DNA from: Pseudoroseicyclus tamaricis
Lineage (GTDB): Bacteria; Pseudomonadota; Alphaproteobacteria; Rhodobacterales; Rhodobacteraceae
Reading direction: 5' to 3'
Assembly (NCBI RefSeq): GCF_012070395.1
Contig: NZ_JAAFYS010000003.1
Location: forward strand, 186,001 to 250,000
DNA: 64,000 nt
Shown here: positions 31,959-42,372 of the stretch, one piece after another
Layout: each line of letters begins with the position of its first letter
Position numbering within the stretch: position 1 is the stretch's first letter
Made by a program: the position numbers and the translations under genes
The notes under the pieces: model-generated
The model's input: only the letters and a program-made list of their open reading frames with translations
Told to the model about the DNA's origin: nothing
Databases searched by the model: none

Positions 31959-34409
31959 ATGGACATGATGAAGAACTCGAAGATCGCCATCAAGATTCCC
32001 CTCGGCGTCGGGGCCGTGTGCCTCGCGCTGATGACCGCCTTCTGCGTGCTGTGCTACTCGATGCTCAAGAGCGCCTCCGTCGAGACGGCGCGGGAGAATT
32101 TCGTGCAGGTCGTCGAGCAGCGCAGCCGCGACCTCCTCGACCTCTTCGAGCGGATCGACGAGGATCTCCTCGTCCTCGCGCAGTCAAGCGAGACGATTAC
32201 CGCCGCGCAGCGCTTCTCCGGCGCCTTCGCGCTCATGGGCGACGCGGCGACGGACGAGCTGCAACGCGACTACATCGAGAACAATCCCTACCCGCCGGAA
32301 GAGCGGCAGCAGATGCTGCGCGCCGATGCGCCCACCCCCTACAACATGAACCACGCCGCCTATCACCCGACGATCGCCGCGCTGCGGGAGGCGAAGGGGT
32401 TCTACGACATCTTCCTCATCGATCCGCGGGGCAACCTCGTCTACTCGGTCTTCAAGGAGGCGGACTTCGCCACGAACCTCCTGACCGGCCCCTATGCCGA
32501 GAGCGGGCTTGCCGAGGCCTACCTGAAGGCGATGGAGGGCGAGCCGGGCGAGACCTACTTCGCCGATTATTCCGCCTACGCACCCAGCGCCGGCCAACCC
32601 GCCGCCTTCTCGGCCACCCAGGTGCTGACCGCGGAGGGCGATCTGGTCGGCGTGCTGGCGGTGCAGGTCGGCATGTCCGCCGTGGCTGAGGTGATCAACG
32701 ACCCCTTCGGCATGGAGGAGTCGATGAAAATCTTCCTCGCCGTCCCCGACGGAACCCTGCGCAGCGACGCCGCCGATGGCGAGAGCTACCGGGTGCTCGA
32801 CCCAGTGCCCGCGACGAGCGATCTCCGCCGGCTCTTCGACCCGGCCTACCTCGCCGACCCGCAGGTGCTGATGGGCCTCACCGGCCTCGGCGGCGATGAT
32901 GTCTTCGCCTATGCCAGCCGCCTCAACTTCCACGACACCGAGTGGGAGGTGGTCGCCCAGCAGGACGAGGCGGTGATCTACGCCACGCTCCACTCGCTGC
33001 GGAACCTCTTCATCGGCGCCACCGCCGTCGTCACCGCCCTCCTCTGCCTCGTCAACTGGGCCAGCATCACCTACATCACCCGCGGTCTGACCCGCGTGCG
33101 CGAGGCGATGGGACAGGTCAGCGGCGGCAATTACGCCAGCCCGGTGCCCGATGCCGAGCGCGGCGACGAGATCGGCGAGATCGCGCAGGAGCTTGTCGAC
33201 TTCCGCGACCGTCTGCGCCTCGCCGACCAGGAGCGGGCGGAAGCCGCCCGCCGCGAGGCCGAGCAGGCGGAGGTCGTGGATGCGCTGTCCCGCGGGCTCG
33301 GCTCCCTCGCCGAGGGGGATCTCACCCAGCGGCTGGAGACGCCCTTCTCCGCCGATTACGAGGCGCTGCGCGAGAACTTCAACCGCACGCTCGCCAACCT
33401 CTCCAGCGTCATCGACCAGGTGGTGGAGACGGCCGGCTCCATCAATCACGGCTCGGCCGAGATCAGCCAGGCCTCCGACGACCTGTCCTCACGCACCGAA
33501 ACGCAGGCCGCCACGCTGGAGGAGACGGCCACGGCGCTCGACCAGCTGACGACCTCCGTCGTCGCCGCGGCGGGCAATGCCAAGTCGGTCGAGACGGTCG
33601 TCGGCGAGGCGCGCGGCGAGGCTAGGCGCTCGGGCGAGATCGTGCAGAGCGCCGTCGCGGCGATGACCGCGATCGAGGCCTCCTCCGAGCAGATCAGCCA
33701 GATCATCGGCGTGATCGACGACATCGCCTTCCAGACGAACCTCCTGGCGCTCAACGCCGGCGTCGAGGCCGCGCGCGCCGGCGAGGCGGGCAAGGGCTTC
33801 GCCGTCGTCGCGAGCGAGGTGCGCGCCCTTGCCCAGCGCTCCTCCGATGCGGCCAAGGAGATCAAGGATCTCATCTCCGGCTCGTCGGAGCAGGTGGAAT
33901 CCGGCGTCAAGCTGGTCGGCAAAGCGGGAGAGGCGCTCAATGCCATTGCCGAGCGGGTCAACAACATCTCCGGCCTGATCACCGAGATCGCCTCCGGCGC
34001 CGTCGAGCAGTCGACCGGCCTCGGCGAGATCAACACCGGCGTCGGCCAGCTCGATCAGGTGACCCAGCAGAACGCCGCCATGGTGGAGCAGGCGACGGCC
34101 GCCAGCCACATCCTGAAAAAGGATGCGCAGACGCTGACTGGCCTCGTCCAGCGCTTCGTCACCGCCCCCGGCGGCGCCGGGCTGGCGACGCTCTCCGCCG
34201 CGCCCGCCCCCGCCGCTCTTCCGGCGCCGGAGCCCGCGCCGGCCACCCACGAGGCCTACCGCGAAGCCCCCCGGGAGATCCTCCGCGAGGGCCCGCACCG
34301 CAGCCCGCGCGAACTGACGGGCCATGGCGCCGCCGATGACATCGAGCCTCTGCCCATCGAGGCCGCCATCGACGGCACCAACCAGGCCGGCATCTGGCAG
34401 AGCTTCTGA
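31959..34409 (+). CDS. Methyl-accepting chemotaxis protein
   Basis: 816 residues. TM1 about 12-35, a large periplasmic sensor of about 300 residues (Cache-like; [20 protein letters not shown]), TM2 about 346-368, HAMP ([21 protein letters not shown]), and the signalling domain with the hairpin tip [24 protein letters not shown] written in two halves. A flexible Pro/Ala linker then ends in the pentapeptide IWQSF, which fits the xWxxF docking site for CheR and CheB. It would sense a periplasmic ligand and control CheA. The only receptor in the window. Confidence 0.96.
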   Translation: MDMMKNSKIAIKIPLGVGAVCLALMTAFCVLCYSMLKSASVETARENFVQVVEQRSRDLLDLFERIDEDLLVLAQSSETITAAQRFSGAFALMGDAATDELQRDYIENNPYPPEERQQMLRADAPTPYNMNHAAYHPTIAALREAKGFYDIFLIDPRGNLVYSVFKEADFATNLLTGPYAESGLAEAYLKAMEGEPGETYFADYSAYAPSAGQPAAFSATQVLTAEGDLVGVLAVQVGMSAVAEVINDPFGMEESMKIFLAVPDGTLRSDAADGESYRVLDPVPATSDLRRLFDPAYLADPQVLMGLTGLGGDDVFAYASRLNFHDTEWEVVAQQDEAVIYATLHSLRNLFIGATAVVTALLCLVNWASITYITRGLTRVREAMGQVSGGNYASPVPDAERGDEIGEIAQELVDFRDRLRLADQERAEAARREAEQAEVVDALSRGLGSLAEGDLTQRLETPFSADYEALRENFNRTLANLSSVIDQVVETAGSINHGSAEISQASDDLSSRTETQAATLEETATALDQLTTSVVAAAGNAKSVETVVGEARGEARRSGEIVQSAVAAMTAIEASSEQISQIIGVIDDIAFQTNLLALNAGVEAARAGEAGKGFAVVASEVRALAQRSSDAAKEIKDLISGSSEQVESGVKLVGKAGEALNAIAERVNNISGLITEIASGAVEQSTGLGEINTGVGQLDQVTQQNAAMVEQATAASHILKKDAQTLTGLVQRFVTAPGGAGLATLSAAPAPAALPAPEPAPATHEAYREAPREILREGPHRSPRELTGHGAADDIEPLPIEAAIDGTNQAGIWQSF

Positions 34410-34488
34410 CGACCCGGCCGCGCCCTCCCCACCCGGCGGGCGGCGCGGCCAACCGTGACGAAACCAGACAACGGCGGTTCATGGCGAC

Positions 34489-35514
34489 ATGTCTCCCTGC
34501 ATCATCATAGCCAGCCCCGACCAGCGCTGCCGGGCCCGCCTGACCCGGCTGCTGGGCGGCAAGGTCACGGCCAACATCGTCGAAGCGGCGACCCTGCGGG
34601 ACACCTTTAACCTGACGGAGGAGCGGGATCCCACGCTCGTCATCGTCGACGATGTCCTCGCGACGCTGCCGGAGTTCCGCGCCGTGCAGATGCTCTTCAC
34701 CGCCATCGACACGCGCTGGCTGACGCTCTGCACTCGTCCCGGCGACGGCCGCTCGGCCATCGCCCCCACCGCCTCGGGGCTCTTCTGCCTCGATCTCACG
34801 GCGCCGCCGCAGCGCATCCTGGAGCAGGTGCGTGCCGTTGTTCGCAACCCCAAGAAGCGTGTCAGCGGCGCCCCCGCCCCCAGCCCCTCGGCCGGGCGAA
34901 GCTGGCGGCGGCTCGCCCTCATCGGCTCCTCCACCGGCGGGATCGAGGCGCTGATCCGCATCCTCTCCGAATACCCGGCCCAGTGCCCACCCACGGCCAT
35001 CGTGCAGCATACCGGGCAGGGCTTCGGCGACAGCCTCACCAAGCTCCTCGCCCGCAATTGCGCCGCCGAGGTGCGCCCCATGGAGCCGGGGCTGGAGATG
35101 CGGCCCGGCCGCGTCGTCATCGCCGCCGGCACACCCCGGCACATGGAGCTGGCGGGCGCCTCCGGCCCCCCGGCCCTGCGTTTCACCCATGCCGGCCCCG
35201 TCGCCGGGCATTGCCCTTCGGTCGACGCGCTTTTCCACTCCGCCGTGCCGCGGGCCCGCAAGGTCGTCGGCGTGCTGCTGACCGGCATGGGCTCCGACGG
35301 GGCGCAGGGTCTGCTCGCCCTCCGCCGCGCCGGGGCCATGACGCTGGCGCAGGACGAGGCCTCGTCGGTCGTCTACGGCATGCCGCGCGTCGCCTTCGAG
35401 CGGGGCGCCGTCTGCGAGCAGGTGCCCATCGGCGGCATCGCCGCCGCCATTCTCAAGACAGCCGCCGCCTCCTCCGGGGCCGGCGCCGAGCCAAGAACGG
35501 GAGCGAGAGCATGA
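34489..35514 (+). CDS. cheB: Protein-glutamate methylesterase CheB with degenerate receiver
   Basis: 341 residues. The C-terminal methylesterase (about 140-330) is intact: Ser in LIGSSTGGIEAL, His in AIVQHTGQGF, Asp in LLTGMGSDGAQG. The N-terminal 120 residues are the size of a receiver but lack the acidic pair (IIIASPDQRCR instead of DDS) and the usual Asp-x-x-MP and Lys; VIVDDVLATLP remains. So activation by CheA phosphate is doubtful. It removes methyl groups from the receptor. The stop overlaps the cheD start. Confidence 0.93.
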   Translation: MSPCIIIASPDQRCRARLTRLLGGKVTANIVEAATLRDTFNLTEERDPTLVIVDDVLATLPEFRAVQMLFTAIDTRWLTLCTRPGDGRSAIAPTASGLFCLDLTAPPQRILEQVRAVVRNPKKRVSGAPAPSPSAGRSWRRLALIGSSTGGIEALIRILSEYPAQCPPTAIVQHTGQGFGDSLTKLLARNCAAEVRPMEPGLEMRPGRVVIAAGTPRHMELAGASGPPALRFTHAGPVAGHCPSVDALFHSAVPRARKVVGVLLTGMGSDGAQGLLALRRAGAMTLAQDEASSVVYGMPRVAFERGAVCEQVPIGGIAAAILKTAAASSGAGAEPRTGARA

Positions 35515-36050
35515 GCCATATCGCCATGGGCGGAAAGGTCGTGACGATCTTTCAGGGGGAGTTCCACGTCTCCGACGATCCGGGCGCCGTGATCAACACG
35601 CTGCTCGGCTCCTGCATCGCCGTCTGCCTGCATGAGCCGCAGCGGCGCATCGGCGGGATGAACCACTTCCTCCTCCCCGAGGGGCAGGGCGGCAGCACCT
35701 CGCCGGACGTCAAGCAGGGCGCCCACGCGATGGAGCTGCTGATCAACGACATGATAAAGCGCGGCGCCATGCGCTCCAAGCTCACGGCCAAGGTGTTCGG
35801 GGCGGGGCGCATCACGCAGCGCTTTTCCTATGTCAGCGAGGCCAACATCGCCTTCGTGCGCCAGTTCCTGCGGGCGGAGAACATCCCCTGCCTCGCGGAA
35901 AGCGTCGGAGGGGAGAGCGCGCGCCGCATTCGCTTCGAGCCGGTGACCGGCGACGCCCGCCAGATGCTCGTGCCCCGCTCCGACGCCAAGGAGGATCTGC
36001 GCCCCGTCCGCCCGCCGCCCCCCGCCGCGAACCCGGTCGAGCTCTTCTGA
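35511..36050 (+). CDS. cheD: Chemoreceptor glutamine deamidase CheD
   Basis: 179 residues. The catalytic Cys is in NTLLGSCIAVCLHEP, the His in GGMNHFLLPEG, and Thr/Gly elements in LTAKVFGAGRI; matches PF03975. It deamidates receptor glutamines to make methylation sites. ATG overlaps the cheB stop (ATGA), the last gene of the che operon. The C-terminal 35 residues are a basic and Pro-rich tail. Confidence 0.95.
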   Translation: MSHIAMGGKVVTIFQGEFHVSDDPGAVINTLLGSCIAVCLHEPQRRIGGMNHFLLPEGQGGSTSPDVKQGAHAMELLINDMIKRGAMRSKLTAKVFGAGRITQRFSYVSEANIAFVRQFLRAENIPCLAESVGGESARRIRFEPVTGDARQMLVPRSDAKEDLRPVRPPPPAANPVELF

Positions 36051-36144
36051 ACCGGCGACGCCGGTGCCGACGTGGGCCGTCGTAGACGTCTAGTCGCGTG
36101 ATTGGGCAGATGCCGCTCGCACCGCCAAGCCCTGCGGCGGGCGC

Positions 36145-37152
36145 CTAGAGGTCCAGAGCCCCCTGCCCCGGCGGGTCGAGCCCAAGGTGCCGCCAGGCGG
36201 CCATCGCCAGCGCCCGCCCTCGCGGCGTGCGCTGGATGAGCCCCTGCTGCAGCAGGAAGGGCTCGATCACCTCCTCGATGGCGTCGCGGCTCTCCGACAG
36301 CGCCGCCGAGAGAGTCTCCACCCCCACCGGGCCGCCGCCGTAGCTCTCCGCGATCAACCTCAGGTAGCGCCGGTCGGCCCCGTCGAGGCCCAGGGCGTCG
36401 ACGCCGAGCCGCGTCAGCGCACCGTCGGCCACCTGCCGCGTAATCTCCCCGTCGCCCTCGACAATGGCGAAATCCGCCACCCGCCGCAGCAGCCTTCCTG
36501 CGATCCTCGGCGTGCCGCGTGAGCGCGCCGCGATCTCGCGGGCGCCCGCCTCCTCCGCCGGGGTGCCCATGAGGCGGGCGGCGCGAGTGACGATCTGGAA
36601 CAACTCGTCCGGCGTGTAGAAGCTCAGCCGCGTCGGAATGCCGAAGCGGTCACGCAGCGGCGTCGTCAGCAGGCCGAGCCGCGTCGTGGCGCCGACGAGC
36701 GTGAAGGGCGGCAGGTCGATCCGCACCGTCCGTGCCGCCGGCCCCTCGCCGATGACGAGGTCCAGCGCGAAATCCTCCAGCGCCGGGTAGAGCACCTCCT
36801 CCACCGCCGGGTTCATCCGGTGGATCTCGTCGATGAAGAGCACGTCCCGCGGCTCGAGATTGGTGAGGATCGCGGCCAGATCCCCCGCCCGGGCAAGCAC
36901 CGGGCCGGAGGTCATGCGAAAGCCCACCCCGAGCTCGCGCGAGATGATCTGCGCCAGCGTCGTCTTGCCGAGGCCCGGCGGCCCGTGAAACAGCGTGTGG
37001 TCCATCGCCTGCCCGCGCCGCCGGGCGCTCTCGATGAAGACGCGCAGGTTGCTGCGCGCCTCCGCCTGTCCAATGAAATCGTCCAGCCGCTCGGGGCGCA
37101 GCGCCCTGTCCTCGTCCTCCGGCTGCTTCTCAGGGTTCAGCTCGCGCGCCAT
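36145..37152 (-). CDS. ruvB: Holliday junction branch-migration ATPase RuvB
   Basis: 335 residues. Walker [16 protein letters not shown], Walker B FIDEIHRM, sensor [19 protein letters not shown], then the winged-helix domain ([31 protein letters not shown]). A hexameric motor that drives branch migration with RuvA. Third gene of ruvC-ruvA-ruvB; only one base separates it from the ruvA stop. Full length. Confidence 0.98.
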   Translation of the reverse strand: MARELNPEKQPEDEDRALRPERLDDFIGQAEARSNLRVFIESARRRGQAMDHTLFHGPPGLGKTTLAQIISRELGVGFRMTSGPVLARAGDLAAILTNLEPRDVLFIDEIHRMNPAVEEVLYPALEDFALDLVIGEGPAARTVRIDLPPFTLVGATTRLGLLTTPLRDRFGIPTRLSFYTPDELFQIVTRAARLMGTPAEEAGAREIAARSRGTPRIAGRLLRRVADFAIVEGDGEITRQVADGALTRLGVDALGLDGADRRYLRLIAESYGGGPVGVETLSAALSESRDAIEEVIEPFLLQQGLIQRTPRGRALAMAAWRHLGLDPPGQGALDL

Positions 37153-37153
37153 C

Positions 37154-37834
37154 TCAGCGGCCCGGCGCCAGCAGCTTCAGCGCCGCGCGCACCAGCGCGC
37201 CGGTGTCGGCCTCCGGGGCGGCGCCAGCCGCCTCGGCCACCGCGGCAGCGGCCTCGCCCGGCGCGTAGCCGAGGTTGCCGAGGGCCGAGAGCGCCTCCGC
37301 CGAGGACGAGGCGCGCGGGGCCGCGGCGCCAGCCGCGGCCCCGCCCCCGGGCGACGGCGCAGCCGGCGCAACCGGCGCAACCTCATCGTCGATCAGCGGG
37401 TCCGCCGCCGCCTCCTGAGCCAGCGCCATCACCGCCGGCGCCTTGTCCTTCAACTCCGCCGTCACGCGCTGCGCCAGCTTCGGGCCCACGCCCTTGGCCT
37501 TCGCCACCGCCGACCAGTCGCCGAGCGCGATGGCCCGGCCCAGCGCCTCCGGCCCCAGCGCGCCAAGGATCGCCATGGAGGCCTTGGCCCCCACCCCCTG
37601 CACGGAGGTCAGGTGGCGGTGCCACTCCTTCTCCGCCAGGCTGCGGAAGCCGAAGAGCTGCATCAGGTCCTCGCGCACCAGCAGCTCTGTCCAGAGCGCC
37701 GCCGCCTCGCCGACACCCGGCAGCCCCGCCAGCACCCGCTCGGAGACATGGACGACATAGCCCACGCCGCGCACGTCGATCACCACGTGGTCGGCGCCGC
37801 GGTGCACGATCACCCCCGCCAGACGCCCGATCAC
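37154..37834 (-). CDS. ruvA: Holliday junction protein RuvA
   Basis: 226 residues from GTG 37834, which overlaps the ruvC stop (GTGA). Begins [30 protein letters not shown]; two helix-hairpin-helix motifs follow ([19 protein letters not shown] and [16 protein letters not shown]). The C-terminal domain III that touches RuvB is at about 175-225. It is longer than usual because of an Ala/Pro-rich linker of about 40 residues before domain III. Confidence 0.96.
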   Translation of the reverse strand: MIGRLAGVIVHRGADHVVIDVRGVGYVVHVSERVLAGLPGVGEAAALWTELLVREDLMQLFGFRSLAEKEWHRHLTSVQGVGAKASMAILGALGPEALGRAIALGDWSAVAKAKGVGPKLAQRVTAELKDKAPAVMALAQEAAADPLIDDEVAPVAPAAPSPGGGAAAGAAAPRASSSAEALSALGNLGYAPGEAAAAVAEAAGAAPEADTGALVRAALKLLAPGR

Positions 37835-38337
37835 GACGGGGTCCTCGCCAGCGCCGCGACGAGCGAGCGGCGCGATTGCAGGTGATGGGCGTGGCAGATG
37901 GCGACGGCCAGTGCGTCCGACGCGTCCGGCCCGGCGAAGACGGCGCCCGGCAGATGCATCCGCACCATGTGCGCCACCTGCGCCTTCTCGGCCCGCCCCG
38001 TGCCGACGAGCGCCTTCTTTACCGCCGTCGCCGCGTATTCGCCGACCTCCAGCCCCGCCTCCGCCGGAGCCAGCAGGGCGATGCCGCGCGCCTGCCCCAG
38101 CTTCAGCGTGCCGGCGCCGTCGCGGTTGACGAAGGTCTCCTCCACCGCCGCCGCATCGGGCGCGTGCTCGGCGAGGATCACCGTGAGCTGCCGGTAGAGC
38201 GCCAGCAGCCGCACCGCCAGCGCCCCCTCGCCGGAGCGGCAGATGCCGTTGGCGACGTGGGAGACCCGCGAGCCCTCCACCTCGATCACGCCCCAGCCGA
38301 GGTTCCTCAACCCCGGGTCGAGCCCCAATACCCGCAT
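37831..38337 (-). CDS. ruvC: Crossover junction endodeoxyribonuclease RuvC
   Basis: 168 residues from ATG 38337 (GGGGCAG upstream); a longer frame upstream adds no conserved residue. Catalytic acids: Asp in [15 protein letters not shown], Glu in [11 protein letters not shown], and Asp pair in [16 protein letters not shown]. Resolves Holliday junctions by paired nicks. First gene of the ruvCAB operon. Confidence 0.97.
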   Translation of the reverse strand: MRVLGLDPGLRNLGWGVIEVEGSRVSHVANGICRSGEGALAVRLLALYRQLTVILAEHAPDAAAVEETFVNRDGAGTLKLGQARGIALLAPAEAGLEVGEYAATAVKKALVGTGRAEKAQVAHMVRMHLPGAVFAGPDASDALAVAICHAHHLQSRRSLVAALARTPS

Positions 38338-38400
38338 CTGCCCTGCCCCTTTTTCGGCCTTTGCCCGCATCGCTAGCACAAAAGGCGAACACGCGCCAAG

Positions 38401-40296
38401 TCAGAGCCTCGCGGCAAGCCGGGTCGCGGCCCATTCGCCGAACGTCTCCGCCGAGGCCGCATCGAAATGCAGCCCGTCGAAGAGCGTCAGGGCGCTGTTG
38501 TCGCGGTAGTGCGCGTCCGGGTCGGCGGCGTCGATGGCCTGCATCGCCGCCTCGATCGCCACCGTGTATTGCGCGCTGGCGTGGGAGATGGTGCCGGAGA
38601 TCACCGGCAGTGCCCCCTGCCCCGTGAAGGCGCGCACCCGGGCGAAGACCGCCTCCGTCTGCGCGCGGAAGACGGCGCCGGAGGAGGCGGCGGAGGCCTC
38701 GCCCTGGTGCCAGAGGAGCGCCACGGGCACCAGCTCCACCCCCCGCGCCGTCGCCCAGGCGGCGAGGGCGGCGTAGCGCGCCTCCAGCGCCGCCAGCAGC
38801 TTCGGCGTGCCGGCGGGGATCGCGGCGTCATCCGCGTGCCAGGAGCCGCGGGGGTTGGCGCCCGGGTCCACCGCCGTGCCGCCCTCGGTGACGCGGCAGA
38901 TCGCCAGATCCACCCCCGAAGCCTCCGCGAGGCCCTTGGCGGCGACGTCGGCGAAGCCGAAGCAGCCGGAGGCGCCGGTGGTGACGTAGCTGGCGCCGGT
39001 GCCCTCGGCAGGGGTCAGCCAGTACGTCTCCTCCAGCCGCTCGCCCGTCCAGGCGCGCACGCCCGGCACGAGGCTGCCCTGCAGCCAGGCGGGACCGTCC
39101 GCCACCGCCACGCGGCCATCGGCGTTGCTCTGCCCGCCGACGAGGAGGACATGCAGTCGGCGCGGCACGTCAGGCCGGCCGAGGGCCGAGACGGCGGCCG
39201 TCACCTGCTCGCGCGCGGCGGCATCGACTGGCGCCTCCGCCACGGCCAGCCCGTAGAGGCGCATCGCCAGCGGCGAGTCCGGCGCGGTGGCGAGGCGGGC
39301 GCCGATGGCCAGCGGGCCGTCGGCGCTCTCCTCGCCGAGGGCCGCCGCCACGCCCTTCCCCCGCCGGCCGACACGGCCGGTGCTGGCGGTGCGGTCCCAG
39401 AGGGCGAGGGCGTGCTTGTCGTGCAGGCCCGCGTCCATGACGGTCGCGGCGCCGCCGCCGAGGCGCACGGCGTCGCCCGTCGACGCCGCGGTGAGCGAGG
39501 TCGCCACCTCCGTCTGGCTGCCCGCGCACCAGACAAAGCCGCCGTCCGTCGTGAGCGGCCGGTAGGAGGCCCAGATGCCGCCGGCATAGCCCGCGAGGCC
39601 CGGCGCCGGCCCGCTCGCCTCGAGGCAATCGTCCTGCCCGTCGAACTCCAGCCAGTGCCGGCGCCCGTCCGTCCGCCAGAGGGGACGACGCTCGGGGGCG
39701 GCGGTGACGAGCCGGCGGCGGGGATCGGCGGTGAGGGTGATGTCATCGAACTCCACCGCGCCGGAGGCGCTGGTGACGGAGAGGTGCAGGTGCACCACCT
39801 CGTCCTGCGTCGGCGTGTAGTCGAGCTCCAGCGTGCCGGAGGCGGCGGGGGCGAGCGCGACGTGGCCGAGGTTGGCGCTCGTCCAGTCGGCGCCCGTACG
39901 CAGCACCAGCGCCGCGGTGCAGTCGCTCCCGCCGATCCACGTCGCCTCGGCGCCGAAGCGGTAGCGCAGGCCGGCCTGCAGGGAGACCGCCTGGCAGATC
40001 GAGGCAGTGGTGCTCGTGCGGGCGACGCGCGCCCGGCCGTCCACCCAGACGCCGTTGCCGTTGGCGATGGTCCACCCCGCGAGGTCGCTGTCGAAGCTGC
40101 CGTTCACCACCGGCAGCTCCACCGGCCTCGGGCCGCTCCGGGCGAGCACGACGGCCACCGGGTCGCCATCGGCGGTGACGGGGACCGTCTCCTCCGCATC
40201 CTGGAACATCAGTTCCGGCCGGTCGAAGGCATAGAAGGTGGCGGGGATGGCGCGCGGGCGGGCCTGCGCGCCCAGACCGACGGAGGGGCCGATCAT
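38401..40296 (-). CDS. Sialate O-acetylesterase-like (SASA/SGNH) protein with a phage-tail-like N-terminus
   Basis: 631 residues from ATG 40296 (GGAG upstream). The C-terminal 250 residues are an SGNH-type esterase: Ser in [22 protein letters not shown], and the DxxH pair in LFDGLHFD (PF03629). The middle is a galactose-binding/laminin-G-like pair of beta domains ([32 protein letters not shown]). Near the N-terminus, [21 protein letters not shown] resembles the start of many phage tail-fibre proteins. It would remove O-acetyl groups from glycans. No signal peptide is seen. Not linked to other phage genes here. Confidence 0.82.
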   Translation of the reverse strand: MIGPSVGLGAQARPRAIPATFYAFDRPELMFQDAEETVPVTADGDPVAVVLARSGPRPVELPVVNGSFDSDLAGWTIANGNGVWVDGRARVARTSTTASICQAVSLQAGLRYRFGAEATWIGGSDCTAALVLRTGADWTSANLGHVALAPAASGTLELDYTPTQDEVVHLHLSVTSASGAVEFDDITLTADPRRRLVTAAPERRPLWRTDGRRHWLEFDGQDDCLEASGPAPGLAGYAGGIWASYRPLTTDGGFVWCAGSQTEVATSLTAASTGDAVRLGGGAATVMDAGLHDKHALALWDRTASTGRVGRRGKGVAAALGEESADGPLAIGARLATAPDSPLAMRLYGLAVAEAPVDAAAREQVTAAVSALGRPDVPRRLHVLLVGGQSNADGRVAVADGPAWLQGSLVPGVRAWTGERLEETYWLTPAEGTGASYVTTGASGCFGFADVAAKGLAEASGVDLAICRVTEGGTAVDPGANPRGSWHADDAAIPAGTPKLLAALEARYAALAAWATARGVELVPVALLWHQGEASAASSGAVFRAQTEAVFARVRAFTGQGALPVISGTISHASAQYTVAIEAAMQAIDAADPDAHYRDNSALTLFDGLHFDAASAETFGEWAATRLAARL

Positions 40297-40755
40297 GCCG
40301 GCGCTCCGAGGTGCCCGATGGGTTGCGTCGTCTCTGTCATGTCTGCCCCCGCGCTGGTGATGCCGATCCGGAGCATGGCGAAGCCGTCCAAACGGCTCCC
40401 TACCCCTCCGCGCGGTGCCTGATTCTCCCCGGCCAAAGGGGCAGCGACCGCGCCTGCACATCAATTCGGCATCCCGCCGGAAGGCCTCCGTCAGCCCGCC
40501 GCTCCCGGGCCCGTGATGGCGCGTGGCGGTGCGTGATCATCCGGCGCCTGAAAGCGACATTCCGCGCGTCGGAAACGGCACAGGCGAGCCAGATTTCCGC
40601 ATTTATTCCAAAGGTTTAAAAGAGGTTTCCGGCATGCCGGGCGCGCATATCGTCATGCAGAAATAGCATTGGTGGATGGCGGCCGGAACGCATACCTGCG
40701 GGATGTTCTCAAACCGCTCTGCTTTTGTGCAGCGCCTCAAAATGGAGATGGGCAC
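40297..40755. other. Gene-free gap between the esterase and the DUF1127 gene
   Basis: About 460 bases with no convincing gene. The right third is AT-richer (about 40590-40680), with a 12-bp palindrome CCGGCATGCCGG near 40628; this is the probable promoter region of the DUF1127 gene. Nothing else is recognised. Confidence 0.5.
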
Positions 40756-40959
40756 ATGGCCATTTCGACCACCAATACCGCCCCCGTGGGCGGGCTCTTC
40801 CGCTCCCCGCTGGCCACGCTGGTCTCCGCCATTACCGGCTGGAACGACGAGCGCATGACGCGCAAGTCGCTCTCCACCCTGTCGGTGCGTGAGCTGGACG
40901 ATATCGGGCTTTGCCGCGGCGATATCGACAACATCGCCCGCCTCGGCCGCCGGCTCTGA
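40756..40959 (+). CDS. DUF1127 domain protein
   Basis: 67 residues from ATG 40756 (GGAG 10 bases upstream). C-terminal family block SLSTLSVRELDDIGLCRGDIDNIAR, an amphipathic pair of helices with Leu, Arg and Asp-Ile-Gly spacing. In alphaproteobacteria small DUF1127 proteins can bind RNA or modulate phosphate and carbon metabolism; the function here is not known. It is monocistronic, between an AT-rich promoter region and a strong terminator. Confidence 0.85.
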   Translation: MAISTTNTAPVGGLFRSPLATLVSAITGWNDERMTRKSLSTLSVRELDDIGLCRGDIDNIARLGRRL

Positions 40960-41003
40960 CGCCACGCCAGGCGCCCCGGCTCGAGGCCGGGCGCAGATGA
41001 CAA

Positions 41004-41028
41004 GGGCCGCCCCGGGGCGGCCCTTTTT
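41004..41028 (+). terminator. Rho-independent terminator of the DUF1127 gene
   Basis: A perfect 10-bp stem GGGCCGCCCC/GGGGCGGCCC without unpaired loop bases, followed by TTTTT. It lies 45 bases after the stop. Confidence 0.9.
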
Positions 41029-41047
41029 GCTTGTCCGGCTGCCCGGG

Positions 41048-41392
41048 TCAGAGGATGCGTGAGAACCCGGAGGCGATTACCCTCGTAACCGGGTCGGGCT
41101 CCATGATGAAGGCGCCGACGCGCTCGGGGGTCGTGCCGCTGCGCAGCGTCTGCAGAGTCTCGCTATAGGTGGCGCCGTCGGTGCCGGCGATGAGCGCGGC
41201 CTTGAGCAGCAGAGCAGCGAGCAGCAGCTGCATCGCCATCCGCAGCGGGAAGACCGGCATCCGCCGGCGGGGCTGCGGCGTGACGAGCCCAGATCTGTCC
41301 ATCCGCACCGTCATGCCCTGGGCAAGGCGCGTATGGGTTTTTCTGATGCGCTTCAGGCGCGTCTGGAAATCATCGAATACAGCGTCGGACAT
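41048..41392 (-). CDS. Single-span membrane protein, unknown
   Basis: 114 residues from ATG 41392. A basic N-terminal part (FQTRLKRIRKTHTRLAQG) is followed by one membrane helix (about 50-68, LRMAMQLLLAALLLKAALIAG) and a C-terminal outer part ending in VTRVIASGFSRIL. No family recognised. Proteins with this layout are found in Rhodobacterales without known function; this is recollection, not a search. Confidence 0.65.
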   Translation of the reverse strand: MSDAVFDDFQTRLKRIRKTHTRLAQGMTVRMDRSGLVTPQPRRRMPVFPLRMAMQLLLAALLLKAALIAGTDGATYSETLQTLRSGTTPERVGAFIMEPDPVTRVIASGFSRIL

Positions 41393-41495
41393 TGGCAGCG
41401 TCTCATCTCTCGGGCCCCCGCCCTGATCGACGCTGGTTTTCCCGGCCAATTGCGGCGAGATCGTGGCAAACCGTTAAAATGAGCGGATAGTTCGA

Positions 41496-42365
41496 TTAAA
41501 CCCCGGCATCCACCCGCAGGGTGAGGGTCGACCAGTCACCAATCGCCTCGTTGCTGACGAGATTGATGCCGGCGGCGCGATAGTGGTCCGCCACCTCCTC
41601 CGCCTGATTGGTTAAAAGGCCGGAGAGAATCACCGTTGCTCCCGGCGAGGCATGGGACGCCATGGCCGGCGCGAGGGAGATGAGCGGCCCGGCGAGGATG
41701 TTGGCGAGGATCAGGTCGAACGGCGCCGCCTCGGCCAGCGCCGGCGCGTCGAAGCCCGCGGCCTCCGCCAGCGCCACCTGCCCATCCATGCCGTTGGCCT
41801 TCAGGTTGGCGCGCGCCACGTCCACCGCCACCTCGTCGATGTCGGAGGCGATGACCGCCGCCTCGGGCCAGAGCCGCCGCGCCGCCATGGCCAGCACCGC
41901 GGTGCCGCAGCCGATATCGGCGATGTTGGCGAAGCGCTCTCCGGAGACCCGCTCCAGCGCCAAGAGGCAGCCCTTGGTCGTGCCGTGGTGGCCCGTGCCG
42001 AAGGCCATCGCCGCCTCGATGAGCAGCGGCTCCCTTCCGGCCGGCACCCGGCCCGCGTCATGCGCGCCGTAGACGAAGAAGCGCCCGGCCTCGACCGGGG
42101 GCAGGCCGCGCTGGACCTTGGCCACCCAGTCCTCGTCCGGCACCTCGGAGATGAGGAAGTCGCGCACGCCATGCGCCGCCGCCAGCAGGGAGAGGGCGAT
42201 GCTGTCCGGTGCGTCCTCCCAATGGGCGCCGATCTCGAAGACGAGGCTGCCGTCCTCGATCTCGAAATAGCCGACGGCGCCGGGCTCCAGCGCCTCCAGA
42301 TCCTCGACGAGCGCCTCGGCGCGGGCAAGGCCCTGCACCTGTGTGATGGCGGACCAGCTGCTCAT
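41496..42365 (-). CDS. prmA: Ribosomal protein L11 methyltransferase
   Basis: 289 residues from ATG 42365 (GAGGGAC upstream). The methyltransferase core: AFGTGHHGTTKGCLLALE, IADIGCGTAVLAMAA (SAM loop), ASDIDEVAVDVARANLKANG and LILANILAGPLI. It trimethylates L11. The N-terminal substrate-recognition domain of about 70 residues is present. Starts 7 bases after the stop of the MFS transporter, so likely in one operon. Confidence 0.94.
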   Translation of the reverse strand: MSSWSAITQVQGLARAEALVEDLEALEPGAVGYFEIEDGSLVFEIGAHWEDAPDSIALSLLAAAHGVRDFLISEVPDEDWVAKVQRGLPPVEAGRFFVYGAHDAGRVPAGREPLLIEAAMAFGTGHHGTTKGCLLALERVSGERFANIADIGCGTAVLAMAARRLWPEAAVIASDIDEVAVDVARANLKANGMDGQVALAEAAGFDAPALAEAAPFDLILANILAGPLISLAPAMASHASPGATVILSGLLTNQAEEVADHYRAAGINLVSNEAIGDWSTLTLRVDAGV

Positions 42366-42372
42366 ATGTCCC

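Noticed and set aside
36820-38376. Long open frame on the plus strand opposite ruvB-ruvA-ruvC
   Set aside because: The translation is Pro/Arg/Ala low complexity with no domain. It is the usual by-product of high third-position GC on the strand opposite real genes.
38467-40422. 651-codon plus-strand frame opposite the esterase gene
   Set aside because: No recognisable fold or motif and biased composition, while the minus-strand gene carries catalytic motifs.
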